A stretch of 20,648 nt of DNA from positions 22,933 to 43,580 of the forward strand of contig LSSN01000595.1 in NCBI GenBank assembly GCA_001970855.1. Reading direction: 5' to 3'. Numbering within the stretch: the first letter of the stretch is position 1; each line of letters begins with the position of its first letter. A program made the translations under genes and the position numbers. Of this stretch, positions 20,574-20,648 are shown one piece after another. The notes below the pieces were generated by a model. The model saw only the letters and a program-made list of their open reading frames with translations, made no database searches and was not told the origin of the DNA. This stretch comes from Smittium culicis. Taxonomy: Eukaryota > Kickxellomycota > Harpellomycetes > Harpellales > Legeriomycetaceae.

Positions 20574-20648
20574 GTTGAAAAATCGAAATCCAATTCTGAT
20601 ATAAATATTTTTCTTAAAGTAGCTTTTGGATAAAATAAAACTTTTTTT

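Overview
The window is a very AT-rich, intron-rich eukaryotic locus, most likely from a fungus. The fungal reading rests on a stand-alone APS kinase (animals fuse it to ATP sulfurylase; plant enzymes carry transit peptides), short introns of 62-194 bp with GT...AG ends and one clear CTAAC branch site, and close similarity of the APS kinase to fungal Met14. Conserved leucines are encoded by CTG in the APS kinase, so this is not a CUG-Ser or CUG-Ala yeast. An AT-rich early-diverging fungus (for example a trichomycete-type lineage) is a guess, not a demonstrated assignment. The window starts in a TAT microsatellite and ends in a T run, so it may be a whole contig broken at low-complexity DNA.

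Layout: 1-140 microsatellite. 141-9333 is a gene desert with no convincing protein gene, a few short tandem repeats, a G11 run and scattered GC-richer patches, the best being a 27-codon frame/hairpin patch at 5942-6022. 9334-13884 (+) is a complete condensin SMC2 gene that I resolved into 13 exons encoding 1175 residues. 14981-16400 (+) is a five-exon gene for a 268-residue TMEM223-like mitochondrial inner-membrane protein with a clear presequence. 16583-17197 (-) is an intronless APS kinase (MET14-type), convergent with the previous gene. 17198-20369 is non-coding and holds a cluster of about 190-200 bp inverted-repeat elements with TTAA flanks and CCC...GGG termini, read here as decayed piggyBac-type MITEs. 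20370-20573 (-) is a 67-codon frame resembling a stand-alone inhibitor I9 (Pbi2-like) domain, open to the window edge.

The genes do not form one pathway: chromosome condensation, cytochrome oxidase assembly and sulfate assimilation are unrelated housekeeping functions. The least expected element is the MITE cluster, supported by matching left ends, matching right ends, equal lengths and TTAA flanks in copies lying in opposite orientations. All statements come from reading the sequence; no database search was run.
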